A stretch of DNA of 28,684 nt from CAYYVJ01 sp964475115. GTDB lineage: Bacteria > Bacillota > Clostridia > Lachnospirales > Lachnospiraceae. The notes beneath the pieces were generated by a model. It had not been told where the DNA came from. It worked only from the letters and a program-made list of their open reading frames with translations, and did no database searches. Both the position numbers and the translations under genes were made by a program. Positions 7,557 through 15,286 of this stretch are shown piece by piece; positions within the stretch are counted from its first letter, which is position 1; each line of letters begins with the position of its first letter. The stretch lies in assembly GCA_964475115.1 (NCBI GenBank), contig CAYYVJ010000015.1:1-28684 (forward strand), written 5' to 3'.

Positions 7557-7585
7557 TTGTAGTTTTATAAAAGATGTGTTAAAAT
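7557..7585 (+). promoter_or_regulatory. Promoter of the rnf operon
   Basis: TTGTAG (7557-7562), a 17-base spacer and TAAAAT (7580-7585) fit a sigma-A promoter. The predicted start is near 7592, giving a leader of about 88 bases before rnfC. I looked for a Rex box (TTGTTAA-N4-TTAACAA) here and did not find a convincing one. Confidence 0.65.
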
Positions 7586-7587
7586 AT

Positions 7588-7635
7588 AAACAGCCCTTAT
7601 CCGAAACAGTATCAGAATGAAGGAAAGGGCTGTTT
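7588..7635 (+). repeat. Long stem-loop at the 5' end of the rnf leader
   Basis: Perfect 11-base arms, AAACAGCCCTT (7588-7598) and AAGGGCTGTTT (7625-7635), enclose a 26-base loop. The predicted transcription start falls within the left arm, so the mRNA would begin with this hairpin. There is only a short T tract after it (TGTTTCTATG), so it does not look like a strong terminator. A 5'-terminal hairpin can protect an mRNA from decay or act as a regulatory element; which applies here is inferred. Confidence 0.7.
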
Positions 7636-7679
7636 CTATGTGAAAAAAAACACGAAAACGAAAGAAAGAGGGATAAAAG

Positions 7680-9005
7680 ATGGGCTTGGCAACATTTAAA
7701 GGTGGCATACATCCTTTTGATGAAAAAGAACTATCAAAGGACAATCCAATTAGAGTTGTGTTACCAAAAGGAGTATTAGTTTATCCTATGTCTCAGCATA
7801 TTGGTGCACCAGCAAAGCCGCTAGTAGCAAAGGGAGATAGGGTACTTGTAGGACAAAGGATAGGAGAAGGAGCAGACGGTACTTCGTCAAATGTTATTTG
7901 TTCCGTATCAGGGACTGTAAAGGCTGTGGAGCCTAGACTAACTACAGCAGGTCTTATGGTAGATTCGATTGTTGTTGAAAATGATAATGAATATGAAACT
8001 ATAGAAGGGTTTGGTCAAAAAAGAGATTATACAAAGCTTTCTAAAGATGAAATTTTAAAGATTATTAAGGAATCAGGTATTGTAGGATTAGGTGGGGCAG
8101 CATTTCCTACTCATATAAAAAACACTCCTCCTGATGAGAAAAAGATTGAATATGTAGTAATCAATGGTGCAGAATGTGAACCATACCTTACTTCTGATTA
8201 TAGAATATTACTTGAAGAACCAGAGAAGGTTATTAGTGGTTTGAAGATTTTACTTAGTGTATTTACAAATGCAAAAGGTTTCATTGCAATTGAAGACAAT
8301 AAACCAGAGGCAATAGAGAAAGTAAAATCATTACTAAAAGATGAATCAAATATTGAAGTAGCTACTTTGCCAACAAAATATCCACAAGGTGGAGAACGCC
8401 ATTTGCTTTATGCATTAATAGGCAGAAAGCTTCGTTATAATGTATTTCCATATAATATTGGATGTATTGTAAATAATGTTGCTACTACACGTGCAATTCA
8501 TATGGCAGTTGCTGAATCTACACCATTAATTGATAGAGTTCTTACTGTAACAGGGTCAGCAATTAAAACTCCAAGTAACTTTGTGGTTAGAACTGGAACC
8601 ATGTATAGCGAATTAGTAGAAGAAGCAGGTGGATTTACTGAACAGCCTAAAAAAATGATTTCTGGTGGACCAATGATGGGTGAAGCTCTGTTTTCATTAG
8701 AGGTACCAGTATCTAAGAAATCTTCTTCATTGCTAGCATTGCTAGAAGATGATGTAGAAAAAAATGAAACTTCGAATTGTATTCGTTGTGGAAGATGTGT
8801 TAAAGTATGTCCTTCAAGAATTGTTCCTAAAAAGATGTATGAATATTCTATTCAAGAAAATTATGAAGCTTTCGAAAAGATTGATGGAATGGAATGCTGT
8901 GAATGTGGTAGCTGTACTTATGTATGTCCAGCGAAGCTAAAACTCACACAATCATTTAGGCAAGCAAAAAAAGAAGTTTGGGCTAAGGAAAGAGCTAATA
9001 AATAA
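7680..9005 (+). CDS. rnfC: Rnf complex subunit RnfC
   Basis: A 441-residue peripheral subunit of the Rnf complex, which oxidises reduced ferredoxin, reduces NAD+ and pumps Na+ or H+. The N-terminus GLATFKGGIHPF is typical of RnfC. A nucleotide/FMN-binding region shows GLGGAAFPTHIK (near 138-149) and NGAECEPYLTSDYR. Two [4Fe-4S] motifs lie near the C-terminus: C367-x2-C370-x2-C373-x3-C377-P and C406-x2-C409-x2-C412-x3-C416-P, with an extra Cys407. It is thought to be the NADH-reacting subunit on the cytoplasmic face. It lacks the long C-terminal alanine-rich extension seen in some proteobacterial RnfC. It is the first gene of rnfCDGEAB; the start has AAAGAGGG upstream. Confidence 0.96.
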   Translation: MGLATFKGGIHPFDEKELSKDNPIRVVLPKGVLVYPMSQHIGAPAKPLVAKGDRVLVGQRIGEGADGTSSNVICSVSGTVKAVEPRLTTAGLMVDSIVVENDNEYETIEGFGQKRDYTKLSKDEILKIIKESGIVGLGGAAFPTHIKNTPPDEKKIEYVVINGAECEPYLTSDYRILLEEPEKVISGLKILLSVFTNAKGFIAIEDNKPEAIEKVKSLLKDESNIEVATLPTKYPQGGERHLLYALIGRKLRYNVFPYNIGCIVNNVATTRAIHMAVAESTPLIDRVLTVTGSAIKTPSNFVVRTGTMYSELVEEAGGFTEQPKKMISGGPMMGEALFSLEVPVSKKSSSLLALLEDDVEKNETSNCIRCGRCVKVCPSRIVPKKMYEYSIQENYEAFEKIDGMECCECGSCTYVCPAKLKLTQSFRQAKKEVWAKERANK

Positions 9006-9031
9006 AAAAACACAAGAAAGAGGTATGAAAG

Positions 9032-9970
9032 GTGAGCGATTTTTTAAACGTGTCTTCTTCTCCCCATATCAGAAGTGAGGAGACAACCAGTAGTATTATG
9101 TATGATGTAGCCATTGCTTTACTTCCAGCAACTGTGTTTGGTGTATATAAGTTTGGCGTAAATGCGTTGCTAATTATTTTAGCATCTACTATCACTTGTT
9201 TATTAACGGAATATGTATTTCAAAAGTTAATGAAAAAGAAAATAACAGTAAGCGATGGAAGTGCGCTTGTAACTGGCTTATTATTAGGATTAAATTTATC
9301 TTCTGAAGTTCCATTATGGATACCACTTATTGGTGGAGTTTTTGCAATCTTAATTGTAAAACAACTATATGGAGGAATTGGTCAAAACTTTATGAATCCA
9401 GCTCTTGCAGCAAGATGTTTTCTTACAATCTCTTTTGCTGGAAGAATGACTACTTTTGCTTCAGACGGCGTGAGTGGAGCAACTCCTTTAACACAACTAA
9501 AAGCTGGTGAATCAGTAGATGTACTTTCTATGTTTTTAGGAAACACTTCAGGAACGATAGGAGAAGTATCATCACTAGCATTATTAATTGGTGCAGTTTA
9601 TTTGCTCTTTAAGAGAGTTATAAATCTTAGAATTCCACTTACATATATCTTAACACTTGTTTTATTTGTGACCTTGTTTGGTGGACATGGTTTTGATTTA
9701 AGTTATATATTAGCACATGTATTTGGTGGTGGATTAATAATTGGTGCATTTTATATGGCTACAGATTACTCATCAAGCCCAATTACATCAATGGGGCAAA
9801 TTGTATTTGGTGTTCTTCTTGGCCTTTTAACAGGAATATTCCGTATATTAGGTTCATCTGCGGAAGGTGTTTCTTATGCAATTATTTTTGTAAATTTATT
9901 AGTTCCTCTAATTGAAAAAGTTACACATCCAAAGGCATTTGGAAAGGAGGAAAAAGATTATGTCAAATAA
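9032..9970 (+). CDS. rnfD: Rnf complex subunit RnfD (FMN-bearing membrane subunit)
   Basis: A 312-residue polytopic membrane protein (about nine to ten helices) homologous to RnfD/NqrB. The flavinylation motif SGAT is at residues 148-151 (DGVSGATPLTQ), so Thr151 should carry FMN attached by ApbE, whose gene lies 3 kb downstream. Conserved features include the N-terminal SSSPHIRSEET, GSALVTGLLLGLNL, and QNFMNPALAARCFL. Translation starts at a GTG (9032) with AGAAAGAGG upstream. Its last 11 bases overlap the start of rnfG, and the rnfG ribosome site lies within its final codons, suggesting coupled translation. It is part of the transmembrane electron path of Rnf. Confidence 0.95.
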   Translation: MSDFLNVSSSPHIRSEETTSSIMYDVAIALLPATVFGVYKFGVNALLIILASTITCLLTEYVFQKLMKKKITVSDGSALVTGLLLGLNLSSEVPLWIPLIGGVFAILIVKQLYGGIGQNFMNPALAARCFLTISFAGRMTTFASDGVSGATPLTQLKAGESVDVLSMFLGNTSGTIGEVSSLALLIGAVYLLFKRVINLRIPLTYILTLVLFVTLFGGHGFDLSYILAHVFGGGLIIGAFYMATDYSSSPITSMGQIVFGVLLGLLTGIFRILGSSAEGVSYAIIFVNLLVPLIEKVTHPKAFGKEEKDYVK

Positions 9971-10601
9971 GAAAGCGATAAGCCCAGTAAAATCTGTTTT
10001 AAAAGATGCATTTATTTTATTTGCCATTACTTTAATCTCTGGTTTAGCACTTGGATGCACCAATGAAATCACAAAGGATGCCATTGCAAACCAAGGTCTT
10101 TCCGCGAATTTAGCAGCATATGAGGCTGTTTATCCAGATGCTGAGAATTATTCCTATGAAAGTAGTTTGACAAAAGTGGTAGAAGAATCTGTAGAAACCT
10201 TTAAAGGTTTACGTGATAACTATGGTCTAATTGTTGTAAATGAAATTTTAGAAGCTCAAGATGCTTCTGAAGCAGTACTTGGAAATGTAATATCTATTAT
10301 TTCAAAGGATGGATATGGTGGCAATATTACACTTGTAGTAGGTGTTGATCTAGAAGGAACCATTAAAGGTGTAGAAGTTACAGAACATTCTGAGACAAGT
10401 GGACTTGGCTCTAAAATAACAGAAGCTGATTTTAAATCACAATATACAGGTAAAAACGTAGATTCTTTTGCTATAACTAAGACAGGTGCATCTGCGGACA
10501 ATGAAATTGACGCTGTTAGTGGAGCGACTATTTCTTCTGATGCAGCTAACAATGCAATTAATGCAGCTCTTTATATAGCAAAGAACTTAATCAACCAGTA
10601 G
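9960..10601 (+). CDS. rnfG: Rnf complex subunit RnfG (covalent FMN protein)
   Basis: A 213-residue protein with one N-terminal membrane helix (about 15-33) and an extracytoplasmic FMN-binding domain. The ApbE target motif is SGAT (187-190) within DAVSGATISS, so Thr190 should carry covalent FMN. Upstream family features are GYGGNITLVVGVD and 'EVTEHSETSGLGSKI'. The frame is open from 9912, but the ATG at 9960 is preceded by AAAGGAGGAAAAAG and gives the usual N-terminus; the longer version would be mostly an overlap with rnfD. The two genes overlap by 11 bases. RnfG accepts electrons on the outer face of the membrane. Confidence 0.95.
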   Translation: MSNKKAISPVKSVLKDAFILFAITLISGLALGCTNEITKDAIANQGLSANLAAYEAVYPDAENYSYESSLTKVVEESVETFKGLRDNYGLIVVNEILEAQDASEAVLGNVISIISKDGYGGNITLVVGVDLEGTIKGVEVTEHSETSGLGSKITEADFKSQYTGKNVDSFAITKTGASADNEIDAVSGATISSDAANNAINAALYIAKNLINQ

Positions 10602-10613
10602 GAGGGAAAACAG

Positions 10614-11297
10614 ATGAATAAATATGTAGAACGAATATATAATGGCGTCATCAAAGAGAATCCTACCTTTATATTAATGCTAGGTTTGTGTCCAACTTTA
10701 GCAGTTACAACCTCAGCTATAAATGGTGTAGGTATGGGTGTTAGTACAGCTATCGTTTTAATAATGTCAAACTTATTAATTTCATTATTAAGAAATGTAA
10801 TACCAGATAGAGTAAGAATTCCTGCATATATTGTAGTAGTAGCATCATTGGTAACGATTGTAGAGATGTTTATTAGAGCTTATGTACCAGCTCTTTATGA
10901 GACATTAGGTATTTACATACCACTTATTGTTGTAAACTGTATTATCTTAGGACGTGCAGAAGCTTTCGCTGGAAAAAACTCTGTGGGATTATCAATATTC
11001 GACGGGGTAGGTATGGGACTAGGTTTTACGATTGGACTTACTTTAATTGGCCTTTTCCGAGAATTTCTTGGTTCAGGTTTTGCTTTTGGTTTTAAAGTTA
11101 CACCAGTATCTTATGAACCTATGGCTATTTTTGTATTAGCTCCTGGAGCATTCTTTGTATTGGCTGTTCTTACTGCAATACAAAACAAATTAAAATTACC
11201 ATCAGCTACTAATGTAGATTCTTCAGATGATAAAGAATCTTGTGCAGGTTGCTCTGGATGCAACACAGCTCAGGATGACAATAAGAAAGATGAATAG
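10614..11297 (+). CDS. rnfE: Rnf complex subunit RnfE
   Basis: A 227-residue integral membrane protein with about six helices, homologous to RnfE/NqrD, one of the paired inverted subunits that form the core of the complex. Typical segments are NPTFILMLGLCPTLAVTTSA and VNCIILGRAEAFA, with the conserved cysteine pair (LGLC and NC) that binds an intramembrane Fe-S centre together with RnfA. The unusual feature is a soluble C-terminal tail with C210-x2-C213-x2-C216 (CAGCSGC), beyond the last helix. The start ATG follows GGAGGGAAAACAG; the gap to rnfG is 12 bases. Confidence 0.94.
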   Translation: MNKYVERIYNGVIKENPTFILMLGLCPTLAVTTSAINGVGMGVSTAIVLIMSNLLISLLRNVIPDRVRIPAYIVVVASLVTIVEMFIRAYVPALYETLGIYIPLIVVNCIILGRAEAFAGKNSVGLSIFDGVGMGLGFTIGLTLIGLFREFLGSGFAFGFKVTPVSYEPMAIFVLAPGAFFVLAVLTAIQNKLKLPSATNVDSSDDKESCAGCSGCNTAQDDNKKDE

Positions 11298-11310
11298 GAG
11301 GTTGATTTAA

Positions 11311-11886
11311 ATGGGAGAACTATTAATGATATTGATAGGATCGGCATTAATAAATAATGTTGTATTAAGTCAATTCCTTGGACTATGTCCATTTATTGGT
11401 GTATCTAGAAAAATAGAAACTGCAGCAGGTATGAGTGGAGCAGTTATTTTTGTTATAACATTATCATCTGCATTAACTAGTTTAATTTATAATTATATTT
11501 TAGTTGCAACTGGACTTGAATATTTAAAAACGATTGTATTTATTCTTGTTATTGCTGCTTTAGTTCAATTTATAGAATTATTATTAAAGAAATATATATC
11601 AAGTCTATATGATGCCCTTGGTGTATATCTTCCATTGATTACTACCAACTGTGCAGTACTTGGTGTTGCTTTAATCAATGTACAAAAAGAATTTGGATTG
11701 ATAGCTAGTATTATAAATGGATTTGGAACTGCTTTAGGTTTTGCTATTGCGATTATTATTATGGCAGGAATTAGAGAAAGAATTGAACATAATGATGTAA
11801 CAAAATCTTTCCAAGGCTCACCAATCGTATTAATTACTGCAGGTCTTATGGCAATAGCCTTTTTCGGATTTGCAGGATTAGTATAA
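11311..11886 (+). CDS. rnfA: Rnf complex subunit RnfA
   Basis: A 191-residue integral membrane protein with six predicted helices, homologous to RnfA/NqrE. The motifs NNVVLSQFLGLCPFIGVSRK (residues 15-34) and PLITTNCAVLGVALIN (about 109-124) contain the two conserved cysteines that share an Fe-S centre with RnfE. Length is typical. Start ATG with AGGAGG upstream; the gap to rnfE is 13 bases and to rnfB 14 bases. No key residue appears to be missing. Confidence 0.95.
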   Translation: MGELLMILIGSALINNVVLSQFLGLCPFIGVSRKIETAAGMSGAVIFVITLSSALTSLIYNYILVATGLEYLKTIVFILVIAALVQFIELLLKKYISSLYDALGVYLPLITTNCAVLGVALINVQKEFGLIASIINGFGTALGFAIAIIIMAGIRERIEHNDVTKSFQGSPIVLITAGLMAIAFFGFAGLV

Positions 11887-11900
11887 AGGGAGGATAGACA

Positions 11901-12692
11901 ATGAATATAGTAGATGTTTTATTAGCGGCAGCAGTAATAGGAATATTAGGTTTATTAATAGGAGTTTTACTAGGTTTTGCCAGTGAAAAGTTTAAAGTTG
12001 AAGTCAATGAACTTGAGATTGTAGTTCGTGAATTATTACCAGGTATTAATTGTGGTGCTTGTGGTTATCCAGGTTGTGATGGTATGGCGCATGCAATCGC
12101 TACAGGTGAAGCACCTGTTAATGGTTGTCCAGTAGGTGGTGTACCAGTAGCAACATCAATTGCTGAAGTTATGGGTGTAGAGTCAGCAGATGTTGAGAAG
12201 CAAGTAGCCTTTGTTATGTGTGCAGGCACAAAAGAAAGAGCAAAAGATAAATACAACTACCATGGAATTGAAGACTGTAATAAAGCTCATGAAGTTCCTG
12301 GTAGAGGACCAAAAGATTGTACTTATGGATGTGTAGGTTATGGCTCTTGTGTGAAGGCATGTAATTTTGATGCAATACATATTATTGATGGTGTTGCTGT
12401 AGTAGATAAAGAAAAATGTGTTTCATGTGAAAAATGTGTTCCTGCTTGTCCTAAGAGCTTAATTGAAATGGTACCTTACAAAGCAAGAAATCTTGTTCAA
12501 TGTCATTCAAATGACAAAGGTAAGGATACTCGCTTGAAATGTACTATTGGTTGTATTGCATGTAAATTATGCGAAAAAGCATGTGCTTTTGATGCAATTC
12601 ATGTTGTAGATAATTTAGCTCATATTGATTATAGTAAATGTACAAATTGTAATAAATGTGCAGAAGTTTGCCCAGTAAAAGTAATTTTGTAG
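11901..12692 (+). CDS. rnfB: Rnf complex subunit RnfB (polyferredoxin)
   Basis: A 263-residue protein with one N-terminal membrane helix (about 5-25) followed by a cysteine-rich cytoplasmic part. It is the likely entry point for electrons from reduced ferredoxin. The first Fe-S domain is C51-x2-C54-x4-C59-x16-C76. Four further cysteine groups follow: CTYGCVGYGSCVKAC (irregular spacing), CVSCEKCVPACP, CTIGCIACKLCEKAC and CTNCNKCAEVCP, close to the C-terminus. This clostridial/acetogen style is longer and more cysteine-rich than the proteobacterial form. Start ATG with AGGGAGGA upstream. It is the last canonical gene of the rnf operon. Confidence 0.95.
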   Translation: MNIVDVLLAAAVIGILGLLIGVLLGFASEKFKVEVNELEIVVRELLPGINCGACGYPGCDGMAHAIATGEAPVNGCPVGGVPVATSIAEVMGVESADVEKQVAFVMCAGTKERAKDKYNYHGIEDCNKAHEVPGRGPKDCTYGCVGYGSCVKACNFDAIHIIDGVAVVDKEKCVSCEKCVPACPKSLIEMVPYKARNLVQCHSNDKGKDTRLKCTIGCIACKLCEKACAFDAIHVVDNLAHIDYSKCTNCNKCAEVCPVKVIL

Positions 12693-12708
12693 AGGAAAGA
12701 AGAGACGG

Positions 12709-13200
12709 ATGATGAGTACTAAAAGTAAAATGAATACGAAACAAAAAGGAATAATTGCTTTAGTAGCGATGGCTGTTTTATCAGTTGTAGTTATAATTGC
12801 TTCAAATCTTTTAAATAAGGAAATTGTAACCCCTTCACTAGAATTAAAAGATGGATATTATAAAGTAGATGCTCCTGATTTTGACGGAAGTGGATACAAA
12901 GGAATGGTATCTATGGAAGTTGCTGGTGGAGCAATTACAGCTGTGACTTGGGATTTAGTAAATGAAGCTGGAGAATATAAAAGTCAATTATCAATGGATG
13001 GCAAATATGTAATGACAGAAAGCAATCCAAAATGGCATGAACAAGCAGAAATGTTATCAGCATATGTAATTGAAAATCAATCTGTAGATGGACTTAAAGT
13101 AGATGCAGATGGAAAGACAGATGCAATTGCTAGTGTAAGTATAGATATTTCAGGATTCATAGACTTGTTGTCAGACTGTATGGCAGAAGCAAGTAAATAA
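12709..13200 (+). CDS. Membrane-anchored FMN-binding-domain-like protein with degenerate flavinylation motif
   Basis: A 163-residue protein with a short basic N-terminus, one membrane helix (about 14-32) and an exported domain of about 125 residues. The pattern GYYKVDAPDFDGSGYKGMVSMEV, 'GGAITAVTWDLVNE' and a late DAIASVSIDISG resembles small FMN-binding domains. Where a flavinylated domain has D-x-x-S-G-A-T, this protein has D138-A-I-A-S-V-S144, so the acceptor threonine and the glycine-alanine are absent. It probably does not receive covalent FMN in the usual way, but may bind flavin loosely or have another partner. It starts 16 bases after rnfB and ends before the strong terminator at 13216, so it appears to be the seventh gene of the rnf transcript. 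The ATG at 12709 or at 12712 could be the start. Confidence 0.7.
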   Translation: MMSTKSKMNTKQKGIIALVAMAVLSVVVIIASNLLNKEIVTPSLELKDGYYKVDAPDFDGSGYKGMVSMEVAGGAITAVTWDLVNEAGEYKSQLSMDGKYVMTESNPKWHEQAEMLSAYVIENQSVDGLKVDADGKTDAIASVSIDISGFIDLLSDCMAEASK

Positions 13201-13215
13201 GAATTTAAACTAAAT

Positions 13216-13258
13216 AAAAGAACCTGAGAATTTTGATTTGAAATTCTCAGGTTCTTTT
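13216..13258. terminator. Bidirectional terminator between rnf operon and apbE
   Basis: Perfect 18-base arms (13216-13233 and 13241-13258) surround a seven-base loop. The arms begin with AAAA and end with TTTT, so each strand has a T-rich tail. It separates the convergent rnf operon and apbE gene. Confidence 0.93.
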
Positions 13259-13274
13259 AAGTTATAATATTTTT

Positions 13275-14297
13275 TTATTCAATAAAATCTTTGGCGCCCT
13301 CAGAATAGTATATTTCATAATCTTTTGTGATAAAGATACCATAAACATCTTCTAAGGAATCGAGTAGATCGATACCTTTTTCAAGTCCAAGAGCAAAACA
13401 AGTTGTGCTTAATCCATCTCCATCTACAGATTCATTTGATAAAATGGTGACAGAGACAAGTTCATTATCAATGGGGTAACCGGTACTTGTATCTAATAGG
13501 TGATGGTAGTTTACGCCATCTAGAATAAAGTTTCGTTCATATACTCCTGAGGACACAACAGACATATCTTTAATATTTAAAACTGAAATTGTCTCGTTTC
13601 GGTCTTCAAAAGGTTTTTGTACACCGATCTTAAAGGGAGTACCATCTGGTTTCGTACCAATGCATAAGATATTTCCGCCAAGATTAATAATTGCACTCTC
13701 AACCCCCTTCTCTAGTAGAAAGACTTTTATTTTATCCGCAATATATCCTTTTGCTATAGCTCCAAGATCCAAGCGAGTATTAGGAGAAAGAAAGGTTATT
13801 TCATTATTGATTAAAGATATATTTTTATAATCTACATACGGAATTGAATTTTCGATATCAGTGCTAGGTGGAATTGTAGCAGCTTCTTCTGTAAAATCCC
13901 AAAGTGAGCTTACTGGTTCAATGGTAATATCAAATGCACCATCTGATAGGTTACTATAATATAAAGCTTTTTCAATTACTCCGCTTGTTTTATTTGAAAT
14001 GGAAAATGTATTATCATGAGTGGAACGATTATTTAATTGATAAACCTCACTAGTTTCTATGGTTTTACTTAATATATCCTCATATTCTTTGCAAAGTTCA
14101 AAGGCTTGATCTATAAAAGATTCGTTTTTTGAATCATAAATAGTAATGGTAATAACAGTGTTTAGCATAAAAGCTGATTTTGAAATAGGAATTTTTTGAT
14201 TTTTTGAATCGAAACTAGCTTGACACCCTATGACTGTTTGACATAGAATAAATAGAATAAGGGCCAAAAAAATACGGTTTAATTTTTGTGGTTTCAT
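13275..14297 (-). CDS. apbE: FAD:protein FMN transferase, lipoprotein form
   Basis: A 340-residue ApbE, which transfers FMN from FAD onto the threonine of SGAT motifs in exported domains. It has a signal peptide with lipobox VIGC (Cys25), so it is anchored on the outer face of the membrane where RnfD and RnfG expose their targets. Family motifs: LDLGAIAKGYIADKI, 'INLGGNILCIG', VSSGVYERNF, YHHLLDTSTGYP and DGLSTTCFALG. The frame extends upstream to a TTG at 14360, but that TTG is the -35 box of the promoter, and the ATG at 14297 (with AGGT seven bases before it) gives a proper lipoprotein signal. It is encoded opposite to rnf and to the EetAB-like genes on either side, with its own promoter. 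Its natural substrates here are RnfD (T151) and RnfG (T190). Confidence 0.93.
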   Translation of the reverse strand: MKPQKLNRIFLALILFILCQTVIGCQASFDSKNQKIPISKSAFMLNTVITITIYDSKNESFIDQAFELCKEYEDILSKTIETSEVYQLNNRSTHDNTFSISNKTSGVIEKALYYSNLSDGAFDITIEPVSSLWDFTEEAATIPPSTDIENSIPYVDYKNISLINNEITFLSPNTRLDLGAIAKGYIADKIKVFLLEKGVESAIINLGGNILCIGTKPDGTPFKIGVQKPFEDRNETISVLNIKDMSVVSSGVYERNFILDGVNYHHLLDTSTGYPIDNELVSVTILSNESVDGDGLSTTCFALGLEKGIDLLDSLEDVYGIFITKDYEIYYSEGAKDFIE

Positions 14298-14326
14298 TTG
14301 AATACCTATAGCTTTCTTAAGTAGTA

Positions 14327-14354
14327 TTTGAATTTTAACAAAGCTGCTTATAAT
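14327..14354 (+). promoter_or_regulatory. Promoter of the NusG_II/Gx-transporter operon
   Basis: TTTGAA (14327-14332), a 16-base spacer and TATAAT (14349-14354) point right. The -10 is perfect; the -35 is weak. The predicted start is near 14361, about 22 bases before the GTG at 14383. It interleaves with the apbE promoter on the other strand. Confidence 0.6.
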
Positions 14355-14360
14355 TGTCAA
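14332..14360 (-). promoter_or_regulatory. Promoter of apbE
   Basis: On the minus strand TTGACA (14355-14360), a 17-base spacer and TAAAAT (14332-14337) form a near-ideal sigma-A promoter. The predicted start is near 14325, about 28 bases before the ATG at 14297. Confidence 0.85.
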
Positions 14361-14382
14361 GAAAGGGAATTGGAAAAAAGTA

Positions 14383-14751
14383 GTGAAAAGAAATGATATG
14401 ATTTTAATAGGTGTTATTTTGTTGGTGGCGGTTTCTTTTATTTTTGTAAATAAATTTTTTTTTCAGAAACCCGGTAATCAGGTTGAGGTTATGGTAGATG
14501 GTAAATTACTTATTACATTACCTTTAGACGTAGATGCTGAAATGGAAATAGAAGGAGTATTAGATAGTTCAAATTATTTAATTATTGAAGATGGATACGC
14601 AAAAGTAGTAGATGCATCTTGTCCAGATAAACTTTGCGTGGATCAGAAAAAGATTCAGTATACAGGTGAGACGATTGTTTGTTTGCCAAATAAAGTGGTT
14701 GTACAAGTAGTAGGAGAGGAAAAGGCATCTATTGATGCTATAGCAAATTAA
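14383..14751 (+). CDS. NusG domain II-containing membrane-anchored protein (EetA-like)
   Basis: A 122-residue protein with one N-terminal membrane helix (about 7-26) and an exported domain of NusG_II type. The signature A-S-C80-P-D-K-L-C85-V, followed by G-E-T-I-V-C100-L-P-N-K, supplies three conserved cysteines. Despite the domain name it is not a transcription factor. In Listeria and relatives a NusG_II protein and a 'heptaprenyl diphosphate synthase component I' membrane protein (EetA and EetB, as far as I recall) pass electrons to extracytoplasmic flavoproteins, and the next gene is of the second type. The start is the GTG at 14383 with GGA eight bases upstream. The gene ends one base before the next ATG, so translation is probably coupled. 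The location beside apbE supports a role in flavin-based electron export. Confidence 0.8.
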   Translation: MKRNDMILIGVILLVAVSFIFVNKFFFQKPGNQVEVMVDGKLLITLPLDVDAEMEIEGVLDSSNYLIIEDGYAKVVDASCPDKLCVDQKKIQYTGETIVCLPNKVVVQVVGEEKASIDAIAN

Positions 14752-14752
14752 A

Positions 14753-15262
14753 ATGAGGAACAACAAGACAAGTAAAATAGCAAGATATGGACTATTAATT
14801 GCTTTAGCATTTTTATTTAGTTATATAGAAAATCTATTTCCTATACATTTGGGAATACCTGGTGTAAAATTAGGTCTTGCAAACTTAGTTATCTTTGTGG
14901 CATTATATTCAGAAGGTTGGAAAGGTGCATTGACCATATCAATTGTTCGAATTTTTCTGGTTGGGTTTACATATACCAATACTTATAGTATGATATATAG
15001 CCTAGCTGGAGGAACCTTAAGTTTTCTACTTATGCTTCTTTGTAAAAAAACTGGAAAATTTAATCGGATAACAGTGAGTATAGTGGGAGGTGTATCACAT
15101 AATATAGGGCAGATTATGATAGCTTCTATGGTGTTACAAAACGCAAATTTATTCTATTACTTTCCTGTTCTTATGATAGCAGGAATAGTAACAGGTGCAT
15201 TAATAGGTATAATAGGTGAAACAATATTGTCAAAAGTTATGACCATATTAAGTAATAGTTAA
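14753..15262 (+). CDS. Gx transporter family / heptaprenyl diphosphate synthase component I-type membrane protein (EetB-like)
   Basis: A 169-residue hydrophobic protein with about five to six membrane helices and a basic N-terminus (RNNKTSKIARYGLL). Conserved segments are LFPIHLGIPGVKLGLANLV, 'GWKGALTISIVRIFLVGF' and VGGVSHNIGQ, the usual marks of the Hpre_diP_synt_I family. The family's older annotation as a prenyl synthase component is doubtful for an ECF-like membrane protein; no catalytic DDxxD motif is present. Paired with the NusG_II protein upstream (one-base gap, no good ribosome site of its own), it probably forms an EetAB-like electron conduit. A role in quinone precursor synthesis is the alternative. 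No prenyl synthase catalytic subunit is visible next to it. Confidence 0.8.
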   Translation: MRNNKTSKIARYGLLIALAFLFSYIENLFPIHLGIPGVKLGLANLVIFVALYSEGWKGALTISIVRIFLVGFTYTNTYSMIYSLAGGTLSFLLMLLCKKTGKFNRITVSIVGGVSHNIGQIMIASMVLQNANLFYYFPVLMIAGIVTGALIGIIGETILSKVMTILSNS

Positions 15263-15286
15263 AGAAAATATTTATGGAGGAAAAAA

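Noticed and set aside
7515..7590. Rex box or terminator before the rnf operon
   Set aside because: Only imperfect TTAA-like pieces and an AT-only hairpin (AAAAATT/AATTTTT) are present; neither fits Rex or a functional terminator.
9912..9959. RnfG start upstream of 9960
   Set aside because: It would overlap rnfD by about 60 bases, while AAAGGAGG immediately precedes the ATG at 9960.
14298..14360. TTG start for ApbE at 14360
   Set aside because: The TTG belongs to the TTGACA -35 box, and the ATG at 14297 gives a proper lipoprotein signal peptide.
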